Of a DNA stretch of 64,000 nt, positions 45,529 through 54,116 are shown in pieces (position 1 is the stretch's first letter; each line of letters starts with the position of its first letter). The DNA is taken from NCBI RefSeq assembly GCF_001427875.1, contig NZ_LMHK01000001.1, positions 2,871 to 66,870 of the forward strand. The letters run 5' to 3'. A program made the position numbers and the translations under genes. The stretch comes from Devosia sp. Root685. GTDB lineage: Bacteria; Pseudomonadota; Alphaproteobacteria; Rhizobiales; Devosiaceae. The notes beneath the pieces were generated by a model, which saw only the letters and a list, made by a program, of their open reading frames with translations, did no database searches and had not been told where the DNA came from.

Positions 45529-46392
45529 ATGCGTCTCATTATCGGTATTGTTTTCGTTTTTGCCTGCGTGCTCGGCGGATATGCCGCCATGGGCGGCCAT
45601 GTCGAAGTGCTCTGGCAGCCGTGGGAATTCGTCATCATTCTCGGTGCCGCCGTCGGCGCCTATATTATCGGCAATAGCGGCAGGGTGCTGAAATCGACCG
45701 TCGGCATTTTCGGTACCCTGTTCAAGGGGCCGCGCTACAACAAGGCCGCCTATGTCGAACTCCTGGGTCTGCAGTTCAGCCTTTACAAGCTGATCCAGGC
45801 CAAGGGCGTGCTCGCCATCGAAGCGCATATCGAAAATCCGCACGACTCCGAACTCTTCAACCGCTTTCCGACCTTCGCCAAGAACCACCATGCAGTGGAA
45901 TTCCTCTGCGACTATCTCCGCATGGTCACCATGGGCACCAATAATGCCCATGAGATGGAAGCGCTGATGGACGAGGAGCTCGAAACTCACCACCAGGAGC
46001 AGGAACAGCTCGTGGGTGCCATGCAGGCACTGGCCGACGGTACGCCGGCTCTGGGCATCGTCGCCGCGGTGCTCGGCGTGATCAAGACCATGGGCGCCAT
46101 CACCGAGCCGCCCGAAGTTCTGGGTCACCTGATCGGCGGCGCTCTCGTTGGTACATTCTTCGGCGTGTTCGTCGCTTATGGCTTCTTCGGCCCGATGGCC
46201 CAGTCGCTGCGCGGCATCTTTGAAGCCGAATCCAAGTATTTCCTCTCGATGAAGGTTGGCCTTCTGGCTCACATCAGCGGCCAGCCGCCGGTGATGGCCG
46301 TCGAGTTCGCCCGCAAGGCGCTGATGAGCGACGTGCGTCCGACCTTCAACGAAGTCGAAGAAGCCACCGCAGCTCTGCCGTCTGCCACCTAA
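45529..46392 (+). CDS. motA: Flagellar motor stator protein MotA
   Basis: A 287-residue inner membrane proton-channel subunit with four transmembrane segments: residues 1-20, 28-50 and two near 165-225. TPALGIVAAVLGVIKTMGAI and GTFFGVFVAYGFFGPMAQSL mark helices 3 and 4. The cytoplasmic loop carries charged residues that touch FliG. Its length matches the long alphaproteobacterial/enterobacterial MotA. motB follows after 73 bases. Confidence 0.95.
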   Translation: MRLIIGIVFVFACVLGGYAAMGGHVEVLWQPWEFVIILGAAVGAYIIGNSGRVLKSTVGIFGTLFKGPRYNKAAYVELLGLQFSLYKLIQAKGVLAIEAHIENPHDSELFNRFPTFAKNHHAVEFLCDYLRMVTMGTNNAHEMEALMDEELETHHQEQEQLVGAMQALADGTPALGIVAAVLGVIKTMGAITEPPEVLGHLIGGALVGTFFGVFVAYGFFGPMAQSLRGIFEAESKYFLSMKVGLLAHISGQPPVMAVEFARKALMSDVRPTFNEVEEATAALPSAT

Positions 46393-46465
46393 GTTTTCAG
46401 TTTCTAGCGGGCCGCGCGATCTCCCCTAGGGATCGGGCGGCCCAAACGCTGCCAGGGGGCACGTC

Positions 46466-47386
46466 ATGGCGAATTTCGAACAGCCGATCATCATCAAGCG
46501 GGGGAAGAAGCACAAGCACCCCCACCATGGCGGCGCCTGGAAGATTGCTTACGCCGACTTCGTGACGGCCATGATGGCGTTCTTCCTGTTGATGTGGCTG
46601 ATCAACATGACGACGGCCGAGCAGAAGCAGGGTCTGGCCGATTATTTCTCGCCGCCCTCGGTGAGCCTCTCGGATAGTGGCGCGGGCGGGGTCATGGGCG
46701 GGCAGGCCATGGACAATGCCGGATCGAGCATGTCGGGCTCTGCCTCGGATATCACGGCCAAGGAGCCGGCCGCTCCGGCGGAAGCGGTGACCGGGGAAGC
46801 CGACCTTTCGGTCGGTGGACAGGCACGCGAAAATGGCAGCGAACAGGAAGCATCGAGCGATTCCGAATTCGATCTCAAGGCCGTCAACGCCCAGGAATTC
46901 CATTCGGCTGCCGCCAGCATTCGCCAGGCCTGGCAGTCAATGCCGGAACTGACGCCCTTTATGGACAACCTGATTGTCGAGGAAACCGAAGAGGGTCTGG
47001 ATATCCAGATCGTCGACCAGCAGGGCAAGCGCATGTTCCCCGAAGGCTCGAAGTATCCGCTGGAGCCGACCCGCCTGGCCATCGCTGCCATGGCGCCCTT
47101 TTTGCAGCAGCTCAATTCGCAGATGACGATTTCGGGGCATACGGCGGCCGGTGGACGCTATGAAAACCCGCGCTATGGCGCCTGGGAGCTTTCGGCCGAT
47201 CGCGCCAATGTCGTGCGCTCGACGATGGGAGAGTTTGGGCTGACCGACGACCGTATCAAATCGGTGGCCGGGCGCGCTTCGGATGAACCGTTTTTCCCCA
47301 ATGACCCCTATATGGCGGCCAACGAGCGGGTGAAGATCACCGTGCTGCGGACTGCGCCGCCAGTGCCGGCCGGGCTCAAGCCCTAG
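46466..47386 (+). CDS. motB: Flagellar motor protein MotB
   Basis: A 306-residue stator subunit. The N-terminal basic stretch (KRGKKHKHPHHGGAWKIAYA) precedes one transmembrane helix with the proton-binding Asp in YADFVTAMMAFFLLMWLIN. A Ser/Ala-rich linker leads to the OmpA-like peptidoglycan-binding domain (about 180-300: MTISGHTAAGGRYENP, YGAWELSADRANVVRSTM). It pairs with MotA to form the torque generator. Confidence 0.93.
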   Translation: MANFEQPIIIKRGKKHKHPHHGGAWKIAYADFVTAMMAFFLLMWLINMTTAEQKQGLADYFSPPSVSLSDSGAGGVMGGQAMDNAGSSMSGSASDITAKEPAAPAEAVTGEADLSVGGQARENGSEQEASSDSEFDLKAVNAQEFHSAAASIRQAWQSMPELTPFMDNLIVEETEEGLDIQIVDQQGKRMFPEGSKYPLEPTRLAIAAMAPFLQQLNSQMTISGHTAAGGRYENPRYGAWELSADRANVVRSTMGEFGLTDDRIKSVAGRASDEPFFPNDPYMAANERVKITVLRTAPPVPAGLKP

Positions 47387-47395
47387 TTTGTAATC

Positions 47396-47420
47396 GGAAC
47401 CCTCGGCACAGGCTGACGTT
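47396..47420 (+). promoter_or_regulatory. EcfG-type promoter for the DUF1328 gene
   Basis: GGAAC (47396-47400), exactly 16 bases, CGTT (47417-47420), 33 bases before the DUF1328 start. A perfect match to the general-stress consensus. Confidence 0.65.
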
Positions 47421-47452
47421 CTTCTCGCATCGTAATTTTTGCGAGAAGCGTC

Positions 47453-47626
47453 ATGTTCCAACTCCTGCTCATTCTCGTCGTCGTGGCCGTGGTGGCCGGG
47501 GCGATGGGCTTTACCGGCCTCGCCGCGGGCGCGGCGGGCCTTGCCAAGATCATCTTCGTGCTAATGCTGCTCGGCATCGGGCTGATGGTGCTGCTCGCCG
47601 TGATGGGGCTGGTTATCATCTTTTAG
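47453..47626 (+). CDS. DUF1328-family small membrane protein
   Basis: A 57-residue inner membrane protein of two helices: LLILVVVAVVAGAMGFTGLA and KIIFVLMLLGIGLMVLLAVM, with a Gly/Ala turn between. The GFTGLAAGAAGLAKIIF segment is characteristic of DUF1328 (YtjA-like). It is driven by an EcfG-type promoter, which fits the stress induction often seen for this family. Its end overlaps the convergent GNAT gene by four bases. Confidence 0.82.
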   Translation: MFQLLLILVVVAVVAGAMGFTGLAAGAAGLAKIIFVLMLLGIGLMVLLAVMGLVIIF

Positions 47627-48090
47627 AGGAGCAGCTTAAAACCTTCGTGGGTCGCTTCGAAGCCGAGCTTGCGATAGAAGCGATGGGCGTCCAGGCGGAC
47701 CTTGTTGGAGGTCAGTTGGACCATGCCGCAGCCGGCTTCGCGGCAGCGTTCAACCGCCCATTGCACCATTTCCGACCCCAGACCCTTACCGCGCTGATCC
47801 CCGCGGATATGGACGTTTTCGAGAATGCCGCGCTTCATGCCGAAGCGGGGCAGGCCGGGCAGAACGCTGATTTGCAGGGTGCCGACGATTTCGTTGTCTC
47901 GTTCGACGACGATGAGCTGGTGATTGGGATCGGCCGATATTTCATCGAAGGCGGTGCGGTAGCGCGGATCGCTCAGGGTTTCCGGATCGAGTGGCGGGGT
48001 ATCGGGGCCGCGAGCGTCGCCGTTGTGGCAGAGGGCGAGAATGGTGGGCACGTCTTCGGGGCGAGCGTCGCGGTAGATGAGATCGGACAT
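47623..48090 (-). CDS. GNAT N-acetyltransferase
   Basis: A 155-residue acetyltransferase: IYRDARPEDVPTILALCHNG at the N-terminus, LENVHIRGDQRGKGLGSEMV (acetyl-CoA pyrophosphate loop RGKGLG) and DAHRFYRKLGFEATHEGF at the end. The acceptor is unknown. It starts two bases after the ABC permease stop and belongs to that operon by position. Confidence 0.85.
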   Translation of the reverse strand: MSDLIYRDARPEDVPTILALCHNGDARGPDTPPLDPETLSDPRYRTAFDEISADPNHQLIVVERDNEIVGTLQISVLPGLPRFGMKRGILENVHIRGDQRGKGLGSEMVQWAVERCREAGCGMVQLTSNKVRLDAHRFYRKLGFEATHEGFKLLL

Positions 48091-48091
48091 G

Positions 48092-49624
48092 TCAGCTTCG
48101 GTGTGGCGAAAGGGAGCGCGCGCTTCCTAGCACGACGAGGGCGATGATGGCAGTAATGCCGGCCGCCCAGGAACCGACGGAGAGGAGCGCGCCAGTGCCG
48201 GCCCAGGTGATGGAGGCGAAGGCTTCGGAAATGGTGGCGGCGCGGGAGGCGACCTGGCGGCGGCGGAACATGGCGCGGCGCATGGGGACGCGGAACCAGA
48301 CCTGGATTGCCGTGGCCGAGGCGGCGGAGAGAATGGCGCAGACGCCGGTGGCCAGGGCCATGGTCCAGCTATTGAGCGCCAGGAGGGCTAGGAGCGGGGT
48401 GAGGATCACGGCGACGACCGTAAGGACGGCTTCGATCTTGGCGCGGAGGATGCTTCGGGCCGCGATAGGGGCGGTGGCGACGAGGTCGTAGGCATCCTCG
48501 CCGGAAAGGGCCAGCCAGGCGAGGCCGCCGGCCAATTGGCCTGATGCCATGACGAGAACGGGCACGATGACGATGAACGCGCCTGCGCCTTCGCCATAAT
48601 TGACCCAGAGAAGCAGGGCCGGCGGCAGCAGATAGAGCATCTGCATCAGGGTTTGCGACAGCAGCCACGGGTCGCGTTGCAGCAGGCGCCATTCCTTGTG
48701 CCGCAATACCTGGGCCTGGGTTCGTCCGGTGAAATGGGTTCCGGACTTGGCGCGATGGCGGCTGGATTGGCCGACGCTTGCTGCAGCGACCGCGAGGCGG
48801 CCATAGCTGGGGGAAAAGAGCAGCATGGCAAGGGCCAGTGCGGCAACGAAACTCACAATGACGGGTACGGCGGAGACGGCGTCGCCCATGACGGCGCGGG
48901 CGGGGAGCCAGAGCCAGTGATCGGCCGCGGGGAGGCTGGCGACCAGATCGGGTGAGCTGAAGAGTGCGAAACGCGAATAGGTGTCGAAGGACAGGATGGC
49001 GACGGCCTGGATGCCGATGACGAAACCGGCGCCGACGATGGCTGCAAGAATTTGAGCGATGAGGCGGGTGCGCTTGGGGCCGACGAGGCGGAAAAGCCCC
49101 ATGGTGAGGGCCATGGCAATGGCCACGGCGAGCGCCGAGAAGGCGGGGAGCACGAGGTAAGCCCAGAGCCAGTGGGGACCGGCAAAGAGCGCGAGCATAT
49201 TGATAATCGGGCTGGCGAGGAGGGCGCTGAGGAGGGCCGTTGATAGCGCGACCGCGCCGGTTCGGACGGCGAAAAGGGTGCGGGTCGAGGCGGGGGACGA
49301 GAGGATCAGGTCGAGGTCGGAGCGCGCGTAATAGACGCGGGTGACGGATTCGAGCGCCTGCGAGAGCATGACCGAGAAGAACAGGAGGCCAACGCCTGTG
49401 ACCATGGCGAGGGTGGGCTTGTCGGGCGTTATGCCACGCGCCGCGGCGGGGGCGATGATGGCGGCAGCGATGAAGAGGAGGAGTGCGTAGACAGCGAGGC
49501 CGCCGACGAGAAAGCCCAGCAGCCTGACACGGTGGCCGCCGGTCATCATGGCGAGCCAATCGCGCCAGGCGAGGCGCAATTCGTGATGTGCGAACCAGAG
49601 GAGCGAACCGGGGGCGGCGATCAT
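48092..49624 (-). CDS. ABC transporter permease (ABC-2-like, exporter)
   Basis: A 510-residue inner membrane protein with about 12 hydrophobic segments and a cytoplasmic loop (SSRHRAKSGTHFTGRTQAQV). The start LWFAHHELRLAWRDWLAMM is typical of ABC-2 exporters. Its start overlaps the ATPase stop (ATGA), making an obligatory pair. Substrate unknown. Confidence 0.82.
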   Translation of the reverse strand: MIAAPGSLLWFAHHELRLAWRDWLAMMTGGHRVRLLGFLVGGLAVYALLLFIAAAIIAPAAARGITPDKPTLAMVTGVGLLFFSVMLSQALESVTRVYYARSDLDLILSSPASTRTLFAVRTGAVALSTALLSALLASPIINMLALFAGPHWLWAYLVLPAFSALAVAIAMALTMGLFRLVGPKRTRLIAQILAAIVGAGFVIGIQAVAILSFDTYSRFALFSSPDLVASLPAADHWLWLPARAVMGDAVSAVPVIVSFVAALALAMLLFSPSYGRLAVAAASVGQSSRHRAKSGTHFTGRTQAQVLRHKEWRLLQRDPWLLSQTLMQMLYLLPPALLLWVNYGEGAGAFIVIVPVLVMASGQLAGGLAWLALSGEDAYDLVATAPIAARSILRAKIEAVLTVVAVILTPLLALLALNSWTMALATGVCAILSAASATAIQVWFRVPMRRAMFRRRQVASRAATISEAFASITWAGTGALLSVGSWAAGITAIIALVVLGSARSLSPHRS

Positions 49625-50364
49625 GAGGTGGCGGGAGCGGTTTCGACCAGTTCGAGGAAGATTTCCTCAAGCGTCGATTCGCGGCCGGTGCGGGCGCGGA
49701 GTTCGGCCAATGTGCCTTCGGCGACGAGGTTTCCGCCGGCGATGACGCCGATGCGCTGCGCCATGCGTTCGGCCACTTCGAGAATGTGGGTGGTCATGAT
49801 GATGGTGACGCCCTGGCGCACCTTTTCGAGGAGCACGTCCTTGACCTGACGCGCGGAGCCGGCGTCGAGGCCGGTCAGTGGCTCGTCGAGAATGATAAGG
49901 CGCGGATTGTGGATCAGCGCGCCGGCAAGGGCGACCTTTTGCAGCATGCCCTTGGAGAAGCTGCCGCAGAGTTCGTTGGCGTGGGGTTTTAGGCCCAGGA
50001 GGGTGAGGAGATCGTTGGCCGCGTCGCGGGCACGGGAGGGCTCCACCTGCCAGAGGCCGGCGACGAAATCGAGATATTCGAGCGGGGTCAGGCGGTCGTA
50101 GACCATGGGTTCGTCGGACACCCAGGCGAGGAGGCGCTTGGCGCCGACCGGATCCTTACGGATGTCGGTGCCGAAAATTTCGATTGAGCCGGCATCGGGC
50201 GCGAGAAGGCCGGCAACCATGCGCAGAATGGTGGTCTTGCCCGCGCCATTGGGGCCGAGGAGCGCGTAGAATTCGCCCGCGGCGACGGTGAGGTCTAGGC
50301 CTTGCACGACGGGGCGATCGAAGCTCTTGGCGAGATTCTTGATGGCTAGGGCGGGAACGGTCAT
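49621..50364 (-). CDS. ABC transporter ATP-binding protein
   Basis: A 247-residue ATPase. Walker A is LLGPNGAGKTT (about 37-47), the Q-loop lies near AWVSDEP, the signature is CGSFSKGMLQKVALA, Walker B is LIILDEPLTGLD, and the H-loop is MTTHILEVAERM. The order in the operon is ATPase, permease, GNAT. It resembles the A-type exporters of the ABC-2 group. Confidence 0.93.
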   Translation of the reverse strand: MTVPALAIKNLAKSFDRPVVQGLDLTVAAGEFYALLGPNGAGKTTILRMVAGLLAPDAGSIEIFGTDIRKDPVGAKRLLAWVSDEPMVYDRLTPLEYLDFVAGLWQVEPSRARDAANDLLTLLGLKPHANELCGSFSKGMLQKVALAGALIHNPRLIILDEPLTGLDAGSARQVKDVLLEKVRQGVTIIMTTHILEVAERMAQRIGVIAGGNLVAEGTLAELRARTGRESTLEEIFLELVETAPATS

Positions 50365-50596
50365 GGAGGCTCCGGCGGGATCGAGTGCATCCTAGCCGGC
50401 GCGCCTTGCTGGCGAGTGAATCGAAATCCTCAAGATTTCGCGTGGGGCAGGGTTGCAAGAATTGCAGGTTGTCGCGAACCCAGCGGTACGGCTAGCTTGC
50501 CGATCGCCGGGCCTCCCTTCCGGTCATTGAAAAATAAGCGACTTTGGTCGGCCTGCTGCCATTGGCATCGGGCCCTTTTATACTTGGACTTTTGCC

Positions 50597-51817
50597 ATGA
50601 CGAACGGCGTTGCACCCATTCAGGGCCTCACCGGCCTTGCAACGAAACTGGCGATTTTCGCCATGGCTATCGGTTCTTTCGGCATTGGCACAGGCGAATT
50701 TGCCATTATGGGCCTCTTGCCCAATCTGGCGGGTGACCTTGGTGTCACTGAACCCGAGGCAGGGCATGTCATCTCGGCTTATGCGCTTGGCGTGGTCGTC
50801 GGCGCGCCGCTGATTGCGGTGCTTTTTGCGCGGGTGCCGCGCAAGCCGCTGCTTTTGGGGCTGATGGCGCTGTTTGCGCTGGGCAATTTTGGGAGTGCCG
50901 TGGCACCGGATTATTGGTCGCTGGTACTGCTGCGTTTCGTTTCCGGGCTGCCGCATGGCGCTTATTTCGGTATTGCGGCGCTGGTTGCCGCTTCGATGGT
51001 GGAAGTCGGTTTCCGCGCCCGGGCCGTGGGCCGGGTGATGCTGGGGCTGACGCTGGCGACGCTGATCGGCATGCCGCTGGCGACCTGGCTGGGGCAAGGG
51101 CTCGGCTGGCGGCCGACTTTCCTCGCCGTGGGTGGTATTGGCGCGCTTACGGTGCTGATGGTCATGCGCTTCGTGCCGGCGATCAAGGCGGCGGAGGGCG
51201 CGAGCCCGCTGCGTGAACTGGGTGCGCTGAAGCGCCCCCAGGTTTGGCTGACGCTGGGTATTGCGGCGACCGGATGCGGTGGCATGTTTTCGGTGTTCAC
51301 CTATATCGTGCCGCTGCTGACTGAGGTGACGGGCATTCCGACGATTTGGGTGCCGGTGGTGTTGGCGCTGTTCGGGGTCGGTATGACGCTGGGTAATATT
51401 CTGGGGGCCTATATGGCGGACCGGGCGTTGATGAAGACCATTGGCGGCATGCTGGCGTTCAATATCGTCAGTCTTGCAGCGGTGCCGTGGCTGGCGCAGG
51501 CCTGGCCGACGGCGGCGCTGAGCGTGTTGGGGGTGGGCTTTACGGTGGCCATCGGTACGGCGCTACAGACGCGGTTGATGGATGTGGCGGCGGATGGGCA
51601 GACGCTGGCTGCGACGCTCAACCATGCGGCTTTCAATATCGCCAATGCGCTGGGTGCGCTCTTTGGCGGGATGGCGATTGCGGCGGGACTTGGTTGGGCT
51701 TCGACGGGGCCGGTGGGCGCGGTGATGGCGGTGGTCGGGCTGGCGCTGTTTTTCGTGTCGGTGTGGCTCGAACGGCGGGACAGCGGCTGGACCCCGGATG
51801 CGGTGCCGGCAGAATGA
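50597..51817 (+). CDS. MFS transporter (DHA1/AraJ-like)
   Basis: A 406-residue inner membrane exporter with 12 helices. Motif A-like ALGVVVGAPLIAVLFARVPR lies after helix 2. It also has GLPHGAYFGIAALVAASMVE and GRVMLGLTLATLIGMPLATW. The family contains sugar and drug effluxers, so the substrate is open. A terminator shared with the convergent ohr gene follows. Confidence 0.88.
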   Translation: MTNGVAPIQGLTGLATKLAIFAMAIGSFGIGTGEFAIMGLLPNLAGDLGVTEPEAGHVISAYALGVVVGAPLIAVLFARVPRKPLLLGLMALFALGNFGSAVAPDYWSLVLLRFVSGLPHGAYFGIAALVAASMVEVGFRARAVGRVMLGLTLATLIGMPLATWLGQGLGWRPTFLAVGGIGALTVLMVMRFVPAIKAAEGASPLRELGALKRPQVWLTLGIAATGCGGMFSVFTYIVPLLTEVTGIPTIWVPVVLALFGVGMTLGNILGAYMADRALMKTIGGMLAFNIVSLAAVPWLAQAWPTAALSVLGVGFTVAIGTALQTRLMDVAADGQTLAATLNHAAFNIANALGALFGGMAIAAGLGWASTGPVGAVMAVVGLALFFVSVWLERRDSGWTPDAVPAE

Positions 51818-51820
51818 AAA

Positions 51821-51844
51821 AAGGGCGCCTCAAGGGGCGCCCTT
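51821..51844. terminator. Bidirectional terminator between MFS and ohr
   Basis: AAGGGCGCC / GGGCGCCCTT stem with A-rich and T-rich flanks on opposite sides. It can serve both convergent genes. Confidence 0.78.
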
Positions 51845-51850
51845 CTTGTT

Positions 51851-52288
51851 TCAGGCGACAGTCAGCGTGACATCGACATTGCCACGGGTGGCATTGGAAT
51901 AGGGGCAGACCTGGTGGGCCTTGTGGACCAGCGCCTCAGCGTCTTCCTTGGAGAAGCCGGGGAGGGTCACCTTCAGCTCAACTGCAATATTGAAACCCTT
52001 GCCGCCTTCATTGGCGTTTTCGCCGAAGGAAACAGAGGCGTCGATGGTGGTTTCGTCAGGGACCTTGATCTTTTCGCCACGTGCGACGGCCTTGACCGCG
52101 CCCAAGAAGCAAGCGGAATAGCCGACGGCAAACAGCTGCTCGGGATTGGTGCCCGGGCCGTCATTGCCACCCATGGCCTTGGGCGTATCGAGCGTGACGG
52201 CAAGGCGACCATCATCGGTCTTGCTGGTGCCGGTGCGGCCGCCGGTGGTGTGGGCGTGGGCGGTGTAGACTGCGGCTTTGATGGACAT
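51851..52288 (-). CDS. ohr: Organic hydroperoxide resistance protein Ohr
   Basis: A 145-residue thiol peroxidase that reduces organic hydroperoxides. Catalytic Cys60 (GYSACFLGA) and resolving Cys128 (HQVCPYSNAT) are present, with Arg18 (GGRTGTS) and Glu50 (NPEQLFA) completing the active site. The start at 52288 is the usual MSIKAAVYTA. It is divergent from its regulator ohrR, with an operator between them. Confidence 0.95.
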   Translation of the reverse strand: MSIKAAVYTAHAHTTGGRTGTSKTDDGRLAVTLDTPKAMGGNDGPGTNPEQLFAVGYSACFLGAVKAVARGEKIKVPDETTIDASVSFGENANEGGKGFNIAVELKVTLPGFSKEDAEALVHKAHQVCPYSNATRGNVDVTLTVA

Positions 52289-52340
52289 TGCGACGGCTTC
52301 CTTTGGAGGGATGAAATTTCGTGACGAGCGATCTATAGTG

Positions 52341-52355
52341 CGCAATTTAATTGCG
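52341..52355. promoter_or_regulatory. OhrR operator
   Basis: CGCAATTTAATTGCG, a palindrome with AATT arms, midway between ohr and ohrR. It fits the AT-rich OhrR box seen in related bacteria. Confidence 0.75.
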
Positions 52356-52403
52356 TGCAATAGAAAATTATGTGATAGATTTTTGACATTGAAAGGTGAG
52401 GCG

Positions 52404-52847
52404 ATGAGCGAGAAGCGGATGCCGACGATCGACCAGATGCTGTGCTTTGCCGTCTATTCGGCCGGACACGCATTCACGCGCTTCTACAAGCCGCGCCTGG
52501 ATGCGCTGGAGCTGACCTATCCGCAATATCTCGCCTTTCTGGTGCTATGGGAAAAGGACGACATCACGGTAAAGGCGCTGGGGGAGCGATTGTTCCTCGA
52601 TTCAGGAACAATTACGCCGCTCATCAAGCGGCTGGAGGCCCGGGGGTTGGTGGGGCGCCATCGCGACGAGGAAGACGAGCGGCAGGTGCGCATCCGGCTT
52701 ACCGAGGAGGGGCGAGCGCTGAAAGACAAGGCACTTTCCATTCCGCTGGCCGTTATCGAAGGCGCGGGGCAATCGCTGGAAGCGACGGAAACGATGCGGC
52801 GGGAACTGGTGGCGTTGCGGCAGCGGCTTGATGGGGCGGGGAAGTAG
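52404..52847 (+). CDS. ohrR: Organic peroxide sensor OhrR (MarR family)
   Basis: A 147-residue winged-helix repressor. The peroxide-sensing Cys14 lies in [48 protein letters not shown] (recognition helix) and [16 protein letters not shown] (wing) follow. No second Cys pattern of the two-Cys type is obvious, so it may work as a one-Cys OhrR. The start has AAAGGTGAGG upstream. It represses ohr and itself. Confidence 0.93.
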   Translation: MSEKRMPTIDQMLCFAVYSAGHAFTRFYKPRLDALELTYPQYLAFLVLWEKDDITVKALGERLFLDSGTITPLIKRLEARGLVGRHRDEEDERQVRIRLTEEGRALKDKALSIPLAVIEGAGQSLEATETMRRELVALRQRLDGAGK

Positions 52848-52863
52848 GAAACCTCCACGCGCT

Positions 52864-52914
52864 CGCCCCCGTGGTTCGAGGCTTTGCAAGGGCAAAGCAC
52901 CTCACCATGAGGGC
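52864..52914. repeat. AGGCTTTGC-type palindromic repeat
   Basis: GCCCCCGTGGTTCGAGGC, TTTGCAAGGGCAAAGC, ACCTCACCATGAGGGC. Third locus of this family in the window. Confidence 0.75.
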
Positions 52915-52938
52915 TTTTGGGGTGCCGTTGCGAGTGAA

Positions 52939-53925
52939 CTACCGCAATCCTACCGCGTCGACCTGGCCGGAGCGGCAGCCGCCGTCGGTGGGGGAGGCAG
53001 CGGCAATGAGGCGGGGTAGGGAATCGGGGCCGTCGATATTGCCGGTGAGGCCGATGGTCAGTTCGGTGATGAGGGTGCGATTGCCGTCCTGTTCACAGGT
53101 CATGCGGACGCGTTCGCCGGCGCCGGGGCCGAAGGCATTGTCGAAGGCGTCGCGGATTTGCGTCAGGGTAATGCGCTTGCCGATGTTGCTGGCGAAAAGT
53201 TCGGCGACTTCGGAGGTATTGAGGGCCAGCATGAGGTCGAGGGCGTCGGCATAGTATTGGCCGGGGCCGGTGCCGTAGCAGGTGCCGTGCTTGGTCCATT
53301 CGTGGCGGTCGAGGTTGGATTGGCTGCCGGGCATGACTTCGTCGAGGTCGCGGCGGATGGACAGGGGCAGGTCGAGGATGGGGAGATCGCGCCAGCGGCC
53401 GTCTTCGCTGGCGTAGCGGTCCCCGGCCGGGACATTGCAATATTCGTTGCTGTGGGGCTGCGGCCAGAGGCCGTGCAGAGTGAAATTGGTGGCTTCAAAA
53501 CTCGTGGCGCGCTGATTGCGGCACTCGGTTTTTCGCGGGCTGAGTTCGCAGAAGGCGGGCTGCCAGTTTACGGCGAGGATATATTGGGTGCCGCGATAGG
53601 TGGGGGCTGGCGCTGGAGGCGTTGGTTCATCGACGCGGCCTTCGGCGTCGGTGGAGCGGGTGCCGCAATCAACAGTGACCCAACGGCGGTCGGGTTCGGC
53701 GCCGGGCACGACGATCCAGAGATGGGTCGGGTGGTCCTTGTTGCCGGCGATGAGATCGTAGGCGGTGCCCGGACGGATAGTGATGTCGCCGGGATTGGTT
53801 TGCCGGCTGATGGATTGGAGGGCTGGGCAGGCCTTGGTGGCGGTGAAGTAGCCGGCAAGGGGGACTTCGGCGTGGGCCGGGAGGGTGAGGAGGGCGAAAA
53901 GCAGGGTGGTGATGATCCGCAGCAT
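52939..53925 (-). CDS. Secreted ribonuclease T2 family protein
   Basis: A 328-residue exported RNase. A signal peptide ([20 protein letters not shown]) is followed by about 100 residues of N-terminal extension. The T2 catalytic segments CAS1 ([10 protein letters not shown]) and CAS2 ([11 protein letters not shown]) come next, both with their active His. Eight or more Cys suggest disulphides. The start at 53925 follows GAGGAAC, whereas the frame to 54006 runs into repeat sequence. It probably degrades RNA in the periplasm or medium. Confidence 0.9.
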   Translation of the reverse strand: MLRIITTLLFALLTLPAHAEVPLAGYFTATKACPALQSISRQTNPGDITIRPGTAYDLIAGNKDHPTHLWIVVPGAEPDRRWVTVDCGTRSTDAEGRVDEPTPPAPAPTYRGTQYILAVNWQPAFCELSPRKTECRNQRATSFEATNFTLHGLWPQPHSNEYCNVPAGDRYASEDGRWRDLPILDLPLSIRRDLDEVMPGSQSNLDRHEWTKHGTCYGTGPGQYYADALDLMLALNTSEVAELFASNIGKRITLTQIRDAFDNAFGPGAGERVRMTCEQDGNRTLITELTIGLTGNIDGPDSLPRLIAAASPTDGGCRSGQVDAVGLR

Positions 53926-54014
53926 TTTCTTGTTCCTCAAATGATTTGGGAAGCCTAGCGGCTTCCCCCGAGATTCCCAGAGTGGTTTTTCTATGGAGGC
54001 GACCAACCACCGGC

Positions 54015-54085
54015 TGTCACCCCGGGCTCGACCCGGGGGCCATCTTGAGATTTCAGGATGGGCCCCGGCCTTCGCCGGGGTGACA
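54015..54085. repeat. 70-bp palindromic repeat, copy 5
   Basis: TGTCACCCCGGGCTCGACCC, centre CCATCTTGAGATTTCAGGAT, GGCCTTCGCCGGGGTGACA. Confidence 0.85.
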
Positions 54086-54116
54086 ACCGAGTGTGTGAAA
54101 GCTCCCTGGCAGCAGA

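Noticed and set aside
48369..49670. 433-codon minus-strand frame overlapping the ABC permease
   Set aside because: Out-of-frame Arg/Pro/His-rich shadow of the permease.
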